Notes: a model not told the origin generated them from the letters alone. Positions 19,901-30,267 are shown, counted from the first letter of the stretch. The stretch: DNA of 64,000 nucleotides from Microbacterium sp. 2FI (GCF_005502885.1 NZ_SCMR01000022.1:1-64000); one strand, 5' to 3'. Numbers and translations: made by a program.

Positions 19901-21094
19901 GTGTCGGTCGACATCCGGACGATGAACCGCACCGCCGTGCTCACCGAGCTGGCGCGCCGTCGCCCCTCGTCACGACGGGACGTGGCGGCTGAGACCGGCA
20001 TCTCGCGGGCGACCGTGAGTCGCGTCGTCGAAGACCTGATCGCCGAGGGGATCGTCGTCGAGGGCGACGAGATCGTCGTCGCCGGCCAGGGTCGCCGTGC
20101 CCGCGAGCTCGACCTCCGGGCCGAGCGGGCATACGCGGTGGGCGTCGATCTCGGCGCCAGCAACACCCGCATCATCGTCGCGGATCTCGTTGGGCGCCCG
20201 GTCGCGGCCGTCGAGCTCCCGACGGCCGCCGATGCCGACGTTCCGGCGCTCGCGGACTGGCTCGGCGACCTCATCGTCCACACGGCCGGCGACCACTGGC
20301 CCGCTGTCGCCGCGGTCACCCTCGGGCTTCCCGGTGCCGTCGCGCAGGAGACGCGGGTGGTCTCGAACGCCCCGAACCTCCGCCAGGTCGAGGATCCCGC
20401 CTTCCTCGACGCTCTCGAGCGCAGCCTCGAACGGCCGCTGCTCGTCGACAATGACACGAATCTCGCCCTCCTCGGCGAGCGCCGCTTCGGTGAGGCGCGC
20501 GAGACGCCGTCTGCCGCGATGGTGACGCTCGGCGCGGGACTCGGCGCCGCGCTGTCGGTCGGCGACACGATCCTGCAGGGCCGCCACGGGCTCATCGGCG
20601 AGTTCGGCCAGCTGCCCGTCGGGCCGCTCGGCACGCGGCTCGAGCTGTTCCTCACCGGGCCCGGCATCCTGCGCCACGCGGCCGACGCGGGGGTGCACCT
20701 GCAGAGCCCCGCCGAGCTCTTCGATCCGGCGCGAGACGCCGCCGACCCGTTGCGCGCGCAGTTCGACAACGCGCTGCTCATCGTCCTCACCGCGATCGTG
20801 GTCTCGAGCGAGCCCGACGTCATCGTGCTCGGCGGCGGGATCGCCCGCTCGATCGCCGGCGACCTGCCGCGCTACGAGGCCTCACTCGCCCGCAGCCTCC
20901 GCTTCGCGCCGCGCCTCGCGCTCCCCGCCCTCGGCGATTACTCGGGGGCCGCCGGCGCGATCGTCGCGGGGCTCGGCGCGATCCTCGCCGACCTGGGCGT
21001 CCGCTCCGTCGGCGCAGCCGACGTGCCCGGCGGCGCAGCTCTCGACCTCGCGTCCGTCACGGCCGCGCTCGCTGCGCAGCAACCTGGCAGGTGA
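19901..21094 (+). CDS. ROK-family transcriptional repressor
   Basis: 397-residue regulator: an N-terminal winged helix (RRPSSRRDVAAETGISRATVSRVVEDL, split here as about residues 18-44) plus a sugar-kinase-like ROK domain that senses the inducer (GVDLGASNTRI, LLVDNDTNLALLGE, VTLGAGLGAALSVG, IVLGGGIARS). The canonical CxCGxxGC zinc motif is absent. GTG 19901 was chosen for AGAAAGG 8 nt upstream; a longer in-frame ORF back to 19217 crosses the divergent gene and has no start signal. Divergent from the operon at 12529-19722, which it presumably represses until the sugar or its phosphate is present. Confidence 0.88.
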   Translation: MSVDIRTMNRTAVLTELARRRPSSRRDVAAETGISRATVSRVVEDLIAEGIVVEGDEIVVAGQGRRARELDLRAERAYAVGVDLGASNTRIIVADLVGRPVAAVELPTAADADVPALADWLGDLIVHTAGDHWPAVAAVTLGLPGAVAQETRVVSNAPNLRQVEDPAFLDALERSLERPLLVDNDTNLALLGERRFGEARETPSAAMVTLGAGLGAALSVGDTILQGRHGLIGEFGQLPVGPLGTRLELFLTGPGILRHAADAGVHLQSPAELFDPARDAADPLRAQFDNALLIVLTAIVVSSEPDVIVLGGGIARSIAGDLPRYEASLARSLRFAPRLALPALGDYSGAAGAIVAGLGAILADLGVRSVGAADVPGGAALDLASVTAALAAQQPGR

Positions 21095-21113
21095 CCTGGC
21101 TAGCAACCTGGCT
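21082..21113. repeat. Three direct repeats ACCTGGC upstream of the antitoxin gene
   Basis: ACCTGGC occurs at 21082-21088, 21094-21100 and 21107-21113, spaced 12-13 bp, with GCTAG/CTAGC elements between. The array starts inside the last codons of the ROK regulator and ends 11 bp before the antitoxin -10 box. It is a likely autoregulatory operator for the toxin-antitoxin pair. Confidence 0.7.
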
Positions 21114-21123
21114 AGGTCGGGCG

Positions 21124-21129
21124 TAGGAT
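21124..21129 (+). promoter_or_regulatory. -10 box TAGGAT for the toxin-antitoxin operon
   Basis: TAGGAT ends 6 nt before the ATG at 21136, indicating a leaderless transcript. Confidence 0.6.
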
Positions 21130-21135
21130 GCCGCC

Positions 21136-21390
21136 ATGGCGGCGTACAACATCCTCGAAGCGCGGAACAACCTGTCCCGGCTGATCGCCTCGGTCGAGTC
21201 CGGTGCCGAGGTCACCATCACGCGGCGCGGCAAGCCCGTCGCGCGGATCGTCCCCGTCGAATCGGGTGACGCAACTGCTTCGGGCAACAGGCTCGCCGAG
21301 TTCTTCGCCACATACCGTCCGCCGACGGGCGGACGCACGAGCGACGAGATCGAGGCCGGGATCCGCGAGATGCGTGAGGCCGGTGCGTGA
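21136..21390 (+). CDS. Type II antitoxin, Phd/YefM family
   Basis: 84-residue antitoxin. The N-terminal Phd fold (YNILEARNNLSRLIASVESG, then EVTITRRGKPVARIVPV) binds DNA as a dimer. The C-terminal half, disordered and charged (TSDEIEAGIREMRE), should wrap around the toxin. It overlaps the toxin gene by 4 nt, ensuring coupled synthesis. Autoregulation through the ACCTGGC repeats upstream is likely. Confidence 0.92.
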   Translation: MAAYNILEARNNLSRLIASVESGAEVTITRRGKPVARIVPVESGDATASGNRLAEFFATYRPPTGGRTSDEIEAGIREMREAGA

Positions 21391-21782
21391 TCTATGTCGA
21401 CACGTGCCTCGCGATCTACGCGATCGAAGACCCAGGGCCACGCGGAAGTCGTGCTCGGGCGCTCTTCCGGAATCCCGTGATGCCATTCGCGTTCAGCCCA
21501 CTTGTGATGATGGAGGCCCTCGTGGCGCCGATTCGCTCGCATGATGACCCCGTCATCGAGGCGTACCACCGGCTGTTCACCGGTTGGGACATGGTCGCCG
21601 TCGACCTCGACGCCTACATGCGCGCCGCGGAACTGCGCGCGGCATCGCCCGGACTCAAGACCGTCGATGCCCTCCACCTCGCGGCAGCCGAACTCGCGGG
21701 GTGCGAGGAACTGTGGACGAACGACCGGCGCCTGGCTGCAGCATCCGCCGGTCTCGCCGTCGACGTCATCGGCACCTCGTAG
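21387..21782 (+). CDS. PIN-domain ribonuclease toxin (VapC-like)
   Basis: 131-residue predicted Mg2+-dependent RNase. The acidic PIN quartet is complete: Asp5 (YVDTCLA), Glu43 (MMEALV), Asp94 ([11 protein letters not shown]) and Asp113 (TNDRRLA), so the toxin looks intact. Start is GTG 21387 inside the antitoxin end. The RNA target is unknown. The pair sits between a sugar regulator and purL, an insertion site that probably varies between relatives. Confidence 0.92.
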   Translation: MIYVDTCLAIYAIEDPGPRGSRARALFRNPVMPFAFSPLVMMEALVAPIRSHDDPVIEAYHRLFTGWDMVAVDLDAYMRAAELRAASPGLKTVDALHLAAAELAGCEELWTNDRRLAAASAGLAVDVIGTS

Positions 21783-21810
21783 CGGGGCGGGCGAAGGCGA
21801 GAGCCCCGGA

Positions 21811-21816
21811 TAGACT
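21811..21816 (+). promoter_or_regulatory. -10 box TAGACT for purL
   Basis: TAGACT lies 40 nt upstream of the purL GTG. A Shine-Dalgarno GGAG (21844-21847) sits in the short leader. Confidence 0.5.
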
Positions 21817-21856
21817 TGTGCCGTCCGGCATCCCTCGTTCTCTGGAGCTCAGCCGC

Positions 21857-24190
<2,334 letters not shown>

Positions 24191-24327
24191 CGCCGGCGCC
24201 CGGGCTCTGGGTGAGCGCGACGTTCTCGAGGAATGCAGCGTAGCGCGAGGCCCGAACCGTTACCTCTTCGTGACCTTTACGTGCTTCACGGCCCGCTGAT
24301 CAGAGCCGGAATGTCGGAACCCCTTCG

Positions 24328-24333
24328 TATCTT
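24328..24333 (+). promoter_or_regulatory. -10 box TATCTT for the DUF222-HNH gene
   Basis: TATCTT ends 6 nt before the ATG at 24340, again leaderless. Confidence 0.5.
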
Positions 24334-24339
24334 TGTTCT

Positions 24340-25839
24340 ATGAGGTTCTCGGCAGCAACGTCTCCCGCAACGCGGCTGACCGACGCTGCTGCGCGCATCT
24401 CCCAGCGGCTCGGTGATCCCGGCATCGACATCCAAACTCTCGAAGACGAAGAGCTGCTGGGCCTGCTCGCTGACGCTGCCGACACGCGCAAAGCGCTCGA
24501 GCTGATCGTGGCCGCGGCGTCGACCGAGGTGTCGCGCCGCTCATCGCGCGACCTCGGGTACGAAGGCCTGGCCCAACGCAAGGGTCTGCGCACGGGAACG
24601 GCGCTCGTTCAGCAGATCACCGGACTCGCCCGCGCCGACGTCGTTCGCGCCGTCGAGGCGGGTACCGAACTCGCGCCGGTCGCACCGGTCGCACCGGTCG
24701 CGCCGGTCGCGGAGGGGGTGGATGCCGCGACCCCCGCCCCTGCGACTTCCGCGGCGTGGCTGCAGCGACTGCGCGACGCTCTCGCCGCCGGGGCTCTGTC
24801 TCAGGCGCAGTTCCAGGCGATCCGCGCCGGACTCGGCGAGCCGCCGGTCGAGCGCTACCCCGAGCTCGACCCCGACTTCCTGCCGCAGGCGTGGGGGCGC
24901 GCCGTGGAGCTGCTCCTCGACGAGGCCGCCACGCAGGCGGTCGAAGACCTGCGCAATCAGGCGCGCGTCGCGCGCGATCGGCTCGACCCGGTCGGGGTGA
25001 CACTGCGATTCGAAGAGCGGTTCGCGGCACGCTCGTTCCGCACCTGGACGGACGCACAGGGGCAGCGTCACGGGCACATCCTCTTCGACGACGAAGCCGG
25101 CGCGTGGGTCGACGCCCTGTTGCAGGCTGCGCTGCGTCCGCGCCGCGGGCCACGATTCGTCGGGGCGGATGCCGGTGACCGAACCCGCGCGGCAGAATCC
25201 GACGAACGCACGAACGAGCAGCTGCAGTACGACACTCTTGTCGCCGTATTGCGCACCGGCGCCAACGCCGACCCTCAGCAGGCGTTCGGCGATCGGCAGC
25301 CGGGCGTGCGCATCATCGTCGACTCGTCGGCGATCACCGACGGCGACGAGCGAGGTGCAATGACCCTGACGCGCGTCGGGCACTGCGAAGACGGAGGCGC
25401 GGCGATTCCCGCAGGTGTTGTAGAGGCCCGGCTCTGCGATTCCGGCGCCGTCCCGGTGTTCTGGAACACCGATGGCCGACCCCTCGACATCGGCCGCGAG
25501 CTGCGGCTGTTCACCCGCAAGCAGCGCATCGCAATCGGTGCGCGCGACGGTGGCTGCATGTGGCCGTCGTGCGCGGCGCCGATCTCGCAGTGTGAGTTCC
25601 ATCACCTCGACCATTGGTGGGAAGACCACGGGCGCACCGACGTCGATGACGGCATCCCGCTGTGCCGAAACTGCCACCTCCGCCTGCACAATCAGGGTTG
25701 GCGGATTCGCCGGACACGCGATCCCGTGACCGGCGCCGACACCTACTGGCTGCATCCACCTCCGGATCCCCTCACGGGCGAGATGGTCGAACCCACCAGA
25801 CTCGTCTCGAAGTCACCGCGTCGTTTCGAAGCGGCGTGA
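24340..25839 (+). CDS. DUF222 and HNH-endonuclease domain protein
   Basis: 499-residue protein of the family abundant in actinobacteria (13E12-like). DUF222 covers about residues 20-330. The C-terminal HNH domain has zinc cysteines in CMWPSCAAP, the catalytic histidine pair in CEFHHLDHWWEDHG, CRNC and a final HLRLHNQGW. Between about residues 112-123 a fourfold Ala-Pro-Val repeat is encoded by four 9-nt units (24673-24708). The role of the family is unsettled; a nuclease acting on DNA is expected from HNH. Neighbours give no functional hint. Confidence 0.9.
   Translation: MRFSAATSPATRLTDAAARISQRLGDPGIDIQTLEDEELLGLLADAADTRKALELIVAAASTEVSRRSSRDLGYEGLAQRKGLRTGTALVQQITGLARADVVRAVEAGTELAPVAPVAPVAPVAEGVDAATPAPATSAAWLQRLRDALAAGALSQAQFQAIRAGLGEPPVERYPELDPDFLPQAWGRAVELLLDEAATQAVEDLRNQARVARDRLDPVGVTLRFEERFAARSFRTWTDAQGQRHGHILFDDEAGAWVDALLQAALRPRRGPRFVGADAGDRTRAAESDERTNEQLQYDTLVAVLRTGANADPQQAFGDRQPGVRIIVDSSAITDGDERGAMTLTRVGHCEDGGAAIPAGVVEARLCDSGAVPVFWNTDGRPLDIGRELRLFTRKQRIAIGARDGGCMWPSCAAPISQCEFHHLDHWWEDHGRTDVDDGIPLCRNCHLRLHNQGWRIRRTRDPVTGADTYWLHPPPDPLTGEMVEPTRLVSKSPRRFEAA
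24673..24708 (+). repeat. Four tandem 9-nt units GC(G/A)CCGGTC
   Basis: In-frame microrepeat in the DUF222-HNH gene encoding APVAPVAPVAPV. Copy number should vary easily by slippage without changing the frame. Confidence 0.85.
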
Positions 25840-25932
25840 AGTGCGACCGGTGTGAGCTGACGGGCGGCGTGAACTGCCGGCGGCTCGGCGACGGAGTCTC
25901 AGCGCGCGGAGGCGACCTTGGGGCGACGACCC

Positions 25933-25938
25933 TAGACT
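25933..25938 (+). promoter_or_regulatory. -10 box TAGACT for the 45-residue membrane protein
   Basis: TAGACT ends 7 nt before the ATG at 25946. Confidence 0.55.
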
Positions 25939-25945
25939 GGACCCC

Positions 25946-26083
25946 ATGGCGCCGGACGACGAAGAATACAGCGGTTTCAACGACACGCGGCAGAAGCGCA
26001 TCAAGGTCGTCGCCTGGGTGACGATCGTCGCCCTGATCCTCGTCGGCGGCGGCGCCACCGTCTTCGCACTGCTCTTCGGCTGA
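25946..26083 (+). CDS. Small single-span membrane protein
   Basis: 45-residue ORF beginning MAPDDEEYSGFNDTRQKRIK, then a hydrophobic segment (VVAWVTIVALILVGGGATVF, continuing ALLFG). An acidic N-terminal part, a basic RQKRIK just before the membrane and a short C-terminus predict an inside N-terminus. A leaderless promoter with the spacing seen for other genes here supports expression. I know no function. It stands alone between the HNH protein and the tandem paralogues. Confidence 0.7.
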   Translation: MAPDDEEYSGFNDTRQKRIKVVAWVTIVALILVGGGATVFALLFG

Positions 26084-26121
26084 GCCCGCCACCGTCGGGG
26101 GCGCCCGTGGGTGACCGGCGT

Positions 26122-26127
26122 TAGCAT
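26122..26127 (+). promoter_or_regulatory. -10 box TAGCAT, paralogue 1
   Basis: TAGCAT ends 6 nt before GTG 26134. The stretch from box to start is almost identical to that in front of paralogue 2. Confidence 0.6.
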
Positions 26128-26133
26128 GGCAGG

Positions 26134-26889
26134 GTGGAGCCCTTCCTCCTCATCCTCGAGACCTGGTGGTGGACGGTTCCGGCCGCCGTCGCCGCCGGAG
26201 CCGGCGCTTACGCAGGCCTGACGACGCGCAGTCGTCGCGCGCGGCGTCTCGAACTCGACGCGGCCCGCCACGAGCATGCGCTCGCCTACCGGGCACTCAT
26301 CTCGTCCCGCGCCCGCGTCAGCGAGGCCCAGGCGAACGTGCTCGCTGCCCGCGCGCAGTCCGGAGCCCCGGCGTTCGGCACAGCTGTGCTGGGAACCGCG
26401 GCGATGAACGACGCCCGGGCGCGGATGCAGGAGGCCAAGCGCGCCGAGAAGGCCGCAGCGCTCGGCCTCCGCGCCGCGCGCGCCCGCGTCAAGGCGGCCA
26501 GCGTCCAGTACCACGGCACCCGCGCGTCCGATCCCCTGCCGATCGCCACGCTGTTCGCCGCCCACAACGCCGTCACCGCCCGGTGGCTGGCGTACGAGAC
26601 AGACCCGGCGAAGGCGCTCGCCTTTCCGCAGATGCTCGATTCGCGGCATCCCGCCACCGTCGCGTTCCTCCGCGCGCAGCGCGCGGCGCAGGACGCACGA
26701 CCCGCTTCCGAGCGTGACCGGATCCCGCCCGAGCAGTACGTGCGCTACCGCGAGGCGGTGCGCGCACTCGAAGTGGCCTTCGACGAGGCCGAGTGGCAGG
26801 CCGGTGCCGCCGAGCGCCCGGCTCCGGCGCGCATCGGGATGATCCCGCTCCCCGGCTGGTGGATGCCGCGGCCCCCGCTCTCACGCTGA
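26134..26889 (+). CDS. Uncharacterised membrane-anchored coiled-coil protein, paralogue 1
   Basis: 251 residues: an N-terminal Trp-rich membrane segment ([21 protein letters not shown], about 8-28), an Ala/Arg-rich helical, probably coiled-coil region (about 35-130) and a conserved globular part (LFAAHNAVTARWLAYETD, then YVRYREAVRALEVAFDEAEW). That last part is clearly related to residues about 93-180 of the next gene, so the two arose by tandem duplication. It ends with a Pro/Trp-rich tail. I recognise no family and propose no function. Confidence 0.75.
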   Translation: MEPFLLILETWWWTVPAAVAAGAGAYAGLTTRSRRARRLELDAARHEHALAYRALISSRARVSEAQANVLAARAQSGAPAFGTAVLGTAAMNDARARMQEAKRAEKAAALGLRAARARVKAASVQYHGTRASDPLPIATLFAAHNAVTARWLAYETDPAKALAFPQMLDSRHPATVAFLRAQRAAQDARPASERDRIPPEQYVRYREAVRALEVAFDEAEWQAGAAERPAPARIGMIPLPGWWMPRPPLSR

Positions 26890-26899
26890 GGCGTGCGGC

Positions 26900-26905
26900 T
26901 AGCAT
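26900..26905 (+). promoter_or_regulatory. -10 box TAGCAT, paralogue 2
   Basis: TAGCAT ends 6 nt before GTG 26912 in a sequence nearly identical to the paralogue 1 promoter, so the promoter was duplicated with the gene. Confidence 0.6.
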
Positions 26906-26911
26906 GACAGG

Positions 26912-27826
26912 GTGGGGGAGTTCTTCACGTTCCTCGGGAACTACTGGTGGCTGGCATTTCCGCTCTTCGGAGTGCTCGCCTCGGTCGGCGGCGCCTGGGA
27001 GCGCAGCGCCCGGCGCCGGCACAAGCGCCGCCTCGAGGTGTTGCACGCGAAGGCCGAGCTGAAGGCGGCGCAGGCGGCCGCGCGCGGTCGTACGGGTCCG
27101 CTGCCGGTCTCGCCACCGACGGCGGCGACGCCGATCGCGGCGGCACAGACCGGTCCGGTGCCGCAAGCGTCAGCATCCGCCCCCACCGGCACGCAGCTCG
27201 AGCGCCTGTTCGCCGCCCACGACGCCGTGACCGCGCGCTGGCTCGAGTACGAGCTCGACGTCGGCCGGATCATCGCGTTCCCGGCGATGAGCGACGGCCG
27301 CCAGCCGCTGACGGCGTCGTTCCTGCGCGCCAAGCGCATCGCCGACGGCCTGCGCCCGGCATCGGCGAAGGCGCGACTCTCGCGCGAGCAGCTGACCGAG
27401 TACCGCAACGCCGTCGCCGATTTCGAGGTCGCGTTCGACGTCGCCGAGCGCGATGCCCGGCGCATCCGCGACTCGTCGTTCACCGACGTCGAGCGCAAGC
27501 GCCTCGACACCGCGAAGAAGCTGCTGACCGTCGCGATCGATCAGGCGGCGACGCCTGCCGAGCGTCAGGTGGCGTACCGGCGCGTGCGCGAAGAGCTCGA
27601 CGGGCTGATTCTGCTCCCCGACGAGGCGATCGAGGTGCTCGAGAAGAAGGTCTCGCTCGAGCTCACCACCGGAGTCCAACAGGTGCCGCCCGCCGCGGCC
27701 GCCCCACCGACGACCCCGACCCAGACCGGCCCACCCGCGCCTGCTCCCGCTCCGTGGCCGGTCCCGGCGCGCGGAACGGGCGATGCACCGCCGCCCCGCA
27801 CTGCTCCGCCCGTTTCACCCTCCTGA
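26912..27826 (+). CDS. Uncharacterised membrane-anchored coiled-coil protein, paralogue 2
   Basis: 304 residues: N-terminal hydrophobic segment (NYWWLAFPLFGVLASVGGAW), basic Ala-rich helix, then the conserved part shared with paralogue 1 (LFAAHDAVTARWLEYELD, YRNAVADFEVAFDVAERDA). An extra helical region follows (about 185-255) that paralogue 1 lacks, and a Pro-rich tail. The 3' end overlaps the convergent acyltransferase gene by 12 bp. Function unknown. Confidence 0.75.
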   Translation: MGEFFTFLGNYWWLAFPLFGVLASVGGAWERSARRRHKRRLEVLHAKAELKAAQAAARGRTGPLPVSPPTAATPIAAAQTGPVPQASASAPTGTQLERLFAAHDAVTARWLEYELDVGRIIAFPAMSDGRQPLTASFLRAKRIADGLRPASAKARLSREQLTEYRNAVADFEVAFDVAERDARRIRDSSFTDVERKRLDTAKKLLTVAIDQAATPAERQVAYRRVREELDGLILLPDEAIEVLEKKVSLELTTGVQQVPPAAAAPPTTPTQTGPPAPAPAPWPVPARGTGDAPPPRTAPPVSPS

Positions 27827-28930
27827 GTCCGTCGCGTCGCCCGCCTCGGGCTGCGCTTCGTCGACGGCATCCCGCGAATGGATGCTGACCCACGCGTCGA
27901 TGCGCGCGAACCAGTCGTAGAGCCACGCCTCCTGCTCCGCGCGATCCGCGGGGATGTCCTTCCGCGGGATCCGCCACGCGTGCAGGGTGATCTGCTTGTC
28001 CATCGGCAGGGCCCGCCAGATGTCGCGGACGGTGATGAGGTCGTCGAGGCCGGCGTGGGCGATGAAAACGACATCGGCGTCGGGCGACGACGCGAGCGCG
28101 GCGTTGATCCCTCCCGGCTGCGGCGCGAGCACGTGTTGGAGCGCCTCGGCTCGCAGTGCCAAGGTCTCGTTGCCGCTCACGCGCAGCCGATCGATGCGGC
28201 TGAGGCGCCGGGACACCGAGAAGTTTCCGCCCTCGGGGAAGATCACGAACGCGTCGTCGGGCCCCAGACCCTGCGCGAGGTCGGCGATCTGCGCGGTGAT
28301 GGGATGGGCGCCCGTCCCACGGGTGCGGGTGGCCGAGAATCCGGTCGGCGTGATGAACCGGGTCGGCAGCCGGTTGAGCAGCACGTCGATGGCCGGATCC
28401 CACTGCATCGTGTCCTTCAGCACGATGCGCGGGCGGCGCCCGACCTGGTTCATGAGCGTGTGGACGAGGATGAACGAATCGCCGGGGCCGGCGTGCCGGC
28501 TCGCGACGACGAGCGGCGCGCCGGCGCGGAGGAGCTCGTCGAACGCCACCGCCTCGCCGTCGGACGCATCCTCCGCCTCGACAGTGATCGTCAGGCGCAG
28601 CACGGCGCCGAACAGCCAGAACAGCACGCGCAGCCCGAATGCGGCGATGGCATAGTGCGCCCGCACGAACCCGGGCTTGCGAAGCGCGTACCCGAACCCG
28701 GACGCGATCCACATCACGAACAGGATGATCAGCAGAATCGCGTCCCACAGCAGGTACAGCGCGACCAGCAGCAGCGCGCGCGGCCAGCGGAATCGACGGG
28801 GGATGAACGACGCCACCAGGATGATCGCGATCAGCAGCGGCGGCATCAGCCCGATGAACAGCGGTGCGGCCACCACGACGAGCGGCGCCAGCACGAGGCG
28901 GCGCACCCAGATCGGCGGCAGCCCCATCAC
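27815..28930 (-). CDS. Membrane-bound acyltransferase (PlsC/LPLAT superfamily)
   Basis: 371-residue protein with hydrophobic segments at about residues 10-75 and 85-110 and a glycerolipid acyltransferase domain behind them. The catalytic HX4D motif is in SRHAGPGDSF and the substrate-phosphate motif in FPEGGNFS. It probably transfers an acyl group to a lysophospholipid or related acceptor at the membrane. Start is GTG 28930 (overlapping the patatin stop by 4 nt) or ATG 28927, one codon later; the sequence cannot decide. Coupling to a patatin-like lipase suggests an acyl-remodelling pair. Confidence 0.87.
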   Translation of the reverse strand: MMGLPPIWVRRLVLAPLVVVAAPLFIGLMPPLLIAIILVASFIPRRFRWPRALLLVALYLLWDAILLIILFVMWIASGFGYALRKPGFVRAHYAIAAFGLRVLFWLFGAVLRLTITVEAEDASDGEAVAFDELLRAGAPLVVASRHAGPGDSFILVHTLMNQVGRRPRIVLKDTMQWDPAIDVLLNRLPTRFITPTGFSATRTRGTGAHPITAQIADLAQGLGPDDAFVIFPEGGNFSVSRRLSRIDRLRVSGNETLALRAEALQHVLAPQPGGINAALASSPDADVVFIAHAGLDDLITVRDIWRALPMDKQITLHAWRIPRKDIPADRAEQEAWLYDWFARIDAWVSIHSRDAVDEAQPEAGDATDSGG

Positions 28931-29778
28931 TTCTCCGAGCCCCGGTCGTCGGCGCGGTGGTCGAGGCCGGTGAGGAACTCACTGCTCGCCTCGTACGCCT
29001 GATCGATCCGTCGCCGCACGGTGTCCATACGGCGGTACGACCGCAGCGAGTCGTCGCCCTCGAGCGAGCCGCCGCTGGGCAGCACGTGCAGAGCGACGCC
29101 GTCGGGCAGATTCGCCGTGTCGCGCGCGAACCGGTGCCGGCGGGCGACCTCGAATGCGACGCGCGCGGTGTCGACGGCCGACGACGGTGCGACCAGCGGC
29201 GTCTCGATGCGGCCGACCTGCAGCACGTAGATCGTGCTCGCCCCGACCTCCACCGCCTGCTCGATCGGGATGGAGTTCACGATCCCGCCGTCGATGTAGT
29301 GCTCGTCGCCGATGCGGGTGGGCGGCAAGAGGCCCGGCACCGAGGCAGACGCGAGGATCGCCTCGATGAGGGGGCCCGATTCGAACACCTTCTCGGCGGC
29401 ACGCTCGATGCTCGCCGCCACAACCCGCAGCCGCACCGGCAGGTCTTCGAACCGGCGATCGGCGCCCAGCGCGCGTTCGAGGAGGTGCCGCAGCGGCCGG
29501 GGCGAGTTGAGGTGGGTCTTGGTCTTCACGAGCCGCGACAGCTGCGTGAACAGCGAGTCGCCGTAGACGGCGTTGGCCTCGGGCGACATCCACGCGTCCA
29601 TGAGGGCGTCGATGACCCCCGGCGTCGGGTCGCTCGCCACCAGCGCGCCGTTGATCGCGCCGATCGAGGTGCCCACGACCACATCTGGGCGGATGCCGCG
29701 CTCCAAGAGCGCCCGCAGCATGCCGATCTCGACGGCACCACGCACGCCGCCGCCGCCGAGCACGAAGGCCACCGGCAT
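28927..29778 (-). CDS. Patatin-like phospholipase
   Basis: 283-residue predicted lipid acyl hydrolase. The oxyanion motif is FVLGGGGVRGAVE (about residues 5-17), the nucleophile elbow VVGTSIGAING has its serine near residue 44, and the dyad aspartate is in YIDGGIVNSIP. No signal peptide, so cytoplasmic. ATG 29778 is preceded by a full Shine-Dalgarno AGGAGGTGA. It is translationally coupled to the downstream acyltransferase and diverges from the GntR regulator. Confidence 0.93.
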   Translation of the reverse strand: MPVAFVLGGGGVRGAVEIGMLRALLERGIRPDVVVGTSIGAINGALVASDPTPGVIDALMDAWMSPEANAVYGDSLFTQLSRLVKTKTHLNSPRPLRHLLERALGADRRFEDLPVRLRVVAASIERAAEKVFESGPLIEAILASASVPGLLPPTRIGDEHYIDGGIVNSIPIEQAVEVGASTIYVLQVGRIETPLVAPSSAVDTARVAFEVARRHRFARDTANLPDGVALHVLPSGGSLEGDDSLRSYRRMDTVRRRIDQAYEASSEFLTGLDHRADDRGSEK

Positions 29779-29836
29779 CCGTCACCTCCTCGTTCGATCC
29801 CGACGATAGTTGACAACGCGCCCGATCCTGTTGCAT

Positions 29837-29860
29837 GGTTAGTTAGTCAAGTAACTAACC
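29837..29860. promoter_or_regulatory. GntR/YtrA operator GGTTAGTTA-N6-TAACTAACC
   Basis: Perfect 9-bp inverted repeat with a 6-nt spacer, 17 bp before the GntR start and overlapping its promoter region. This is the size and place of an autoregulatory YtrA-type operator. It could also influence the divergent patatin gene. Confidence 0.8.
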
Positions 29861-29877
29861 GACCAAGAAGGAGTGGT

Positions 29878-30267
29878 GTGATCGAAGAAGGCAGGGCGCT
29901 CTTCCTGCAGATCGCGGAGAGCGTCGAGGACTCGATCATCGACGGGAGCCTGGCCGAAGAGGCGCAGGCGCCGTCGACGAACGAGCTCGCCGCCTTCTAC
30001 CGCATCAACCCCGCCACCGCCGCCAAGGGCATCGGCCTGCTCGTCGACAAGGGCGTGCTGCAGAAGCGCCGAGGCATCGGCATGTTCGTGGCCCCCGGTG
30101 CCCGCGCGATGCTCCTCGCCGAGCGGCGCACCGTCTTCGCCGACCGTTTCCTCGATCCGCTGCTCGCCGAGGCCCGAAAGCTGGGCCTCGACGCCTCCGA
30201 CCTCCGCGCGCTCCTGAATGAGCGGGCCGCGGCATCCGACCCCACCACCGAAGGGAACCCCCGATGA
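29878..30267 (+). CDS. GntR-family transcriptional regulator (YtrA subfamily)
   Basis: 129-residue regulator with an N-terminal winged helix (LFLQIAESVEDSIIDGSLAE, STNELAAFYRINPATAAKGI) and only a short C-terminal dimerisation part, typical of YtrA members that control adjacent ABC transporters. Start at GTG 29878 with AAGGAG 4 nt upstream. It overlaps the ABC ATPase by 4 nt and is therefore the first gene of a three-gene operon. It probably binds the palindrome at 29837-29860. Confidence 0.92.
   Translation: MIEEGRALFLQIAESVEDSIIDGSLAEEAQAPSTNELAAFYRINPATAAKGIGLLVDKGVLQKRRGIGMFVAPGARAMLLAERRTVFADRFLDPLLAEARKLGLDASDLRALLNERAAASDPTTEGNPR

Noticed and set aside
21584-21856. Longer purL start within the toxin gene
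   Set aside because: The extension is antifamily low-complexity sequence in the toxin gene's shadow; GTG 21857 has a promoter, a Shine-Dalgarno and the expected N-terminus.
24340-25839. DUF222-HNH gene as a homing endonuclease or mobile intron
   Set aside because: It is a free-standing gene with its own promoter and does not interrupt another gene. The family is a common chromosomal one in actinobacteria.
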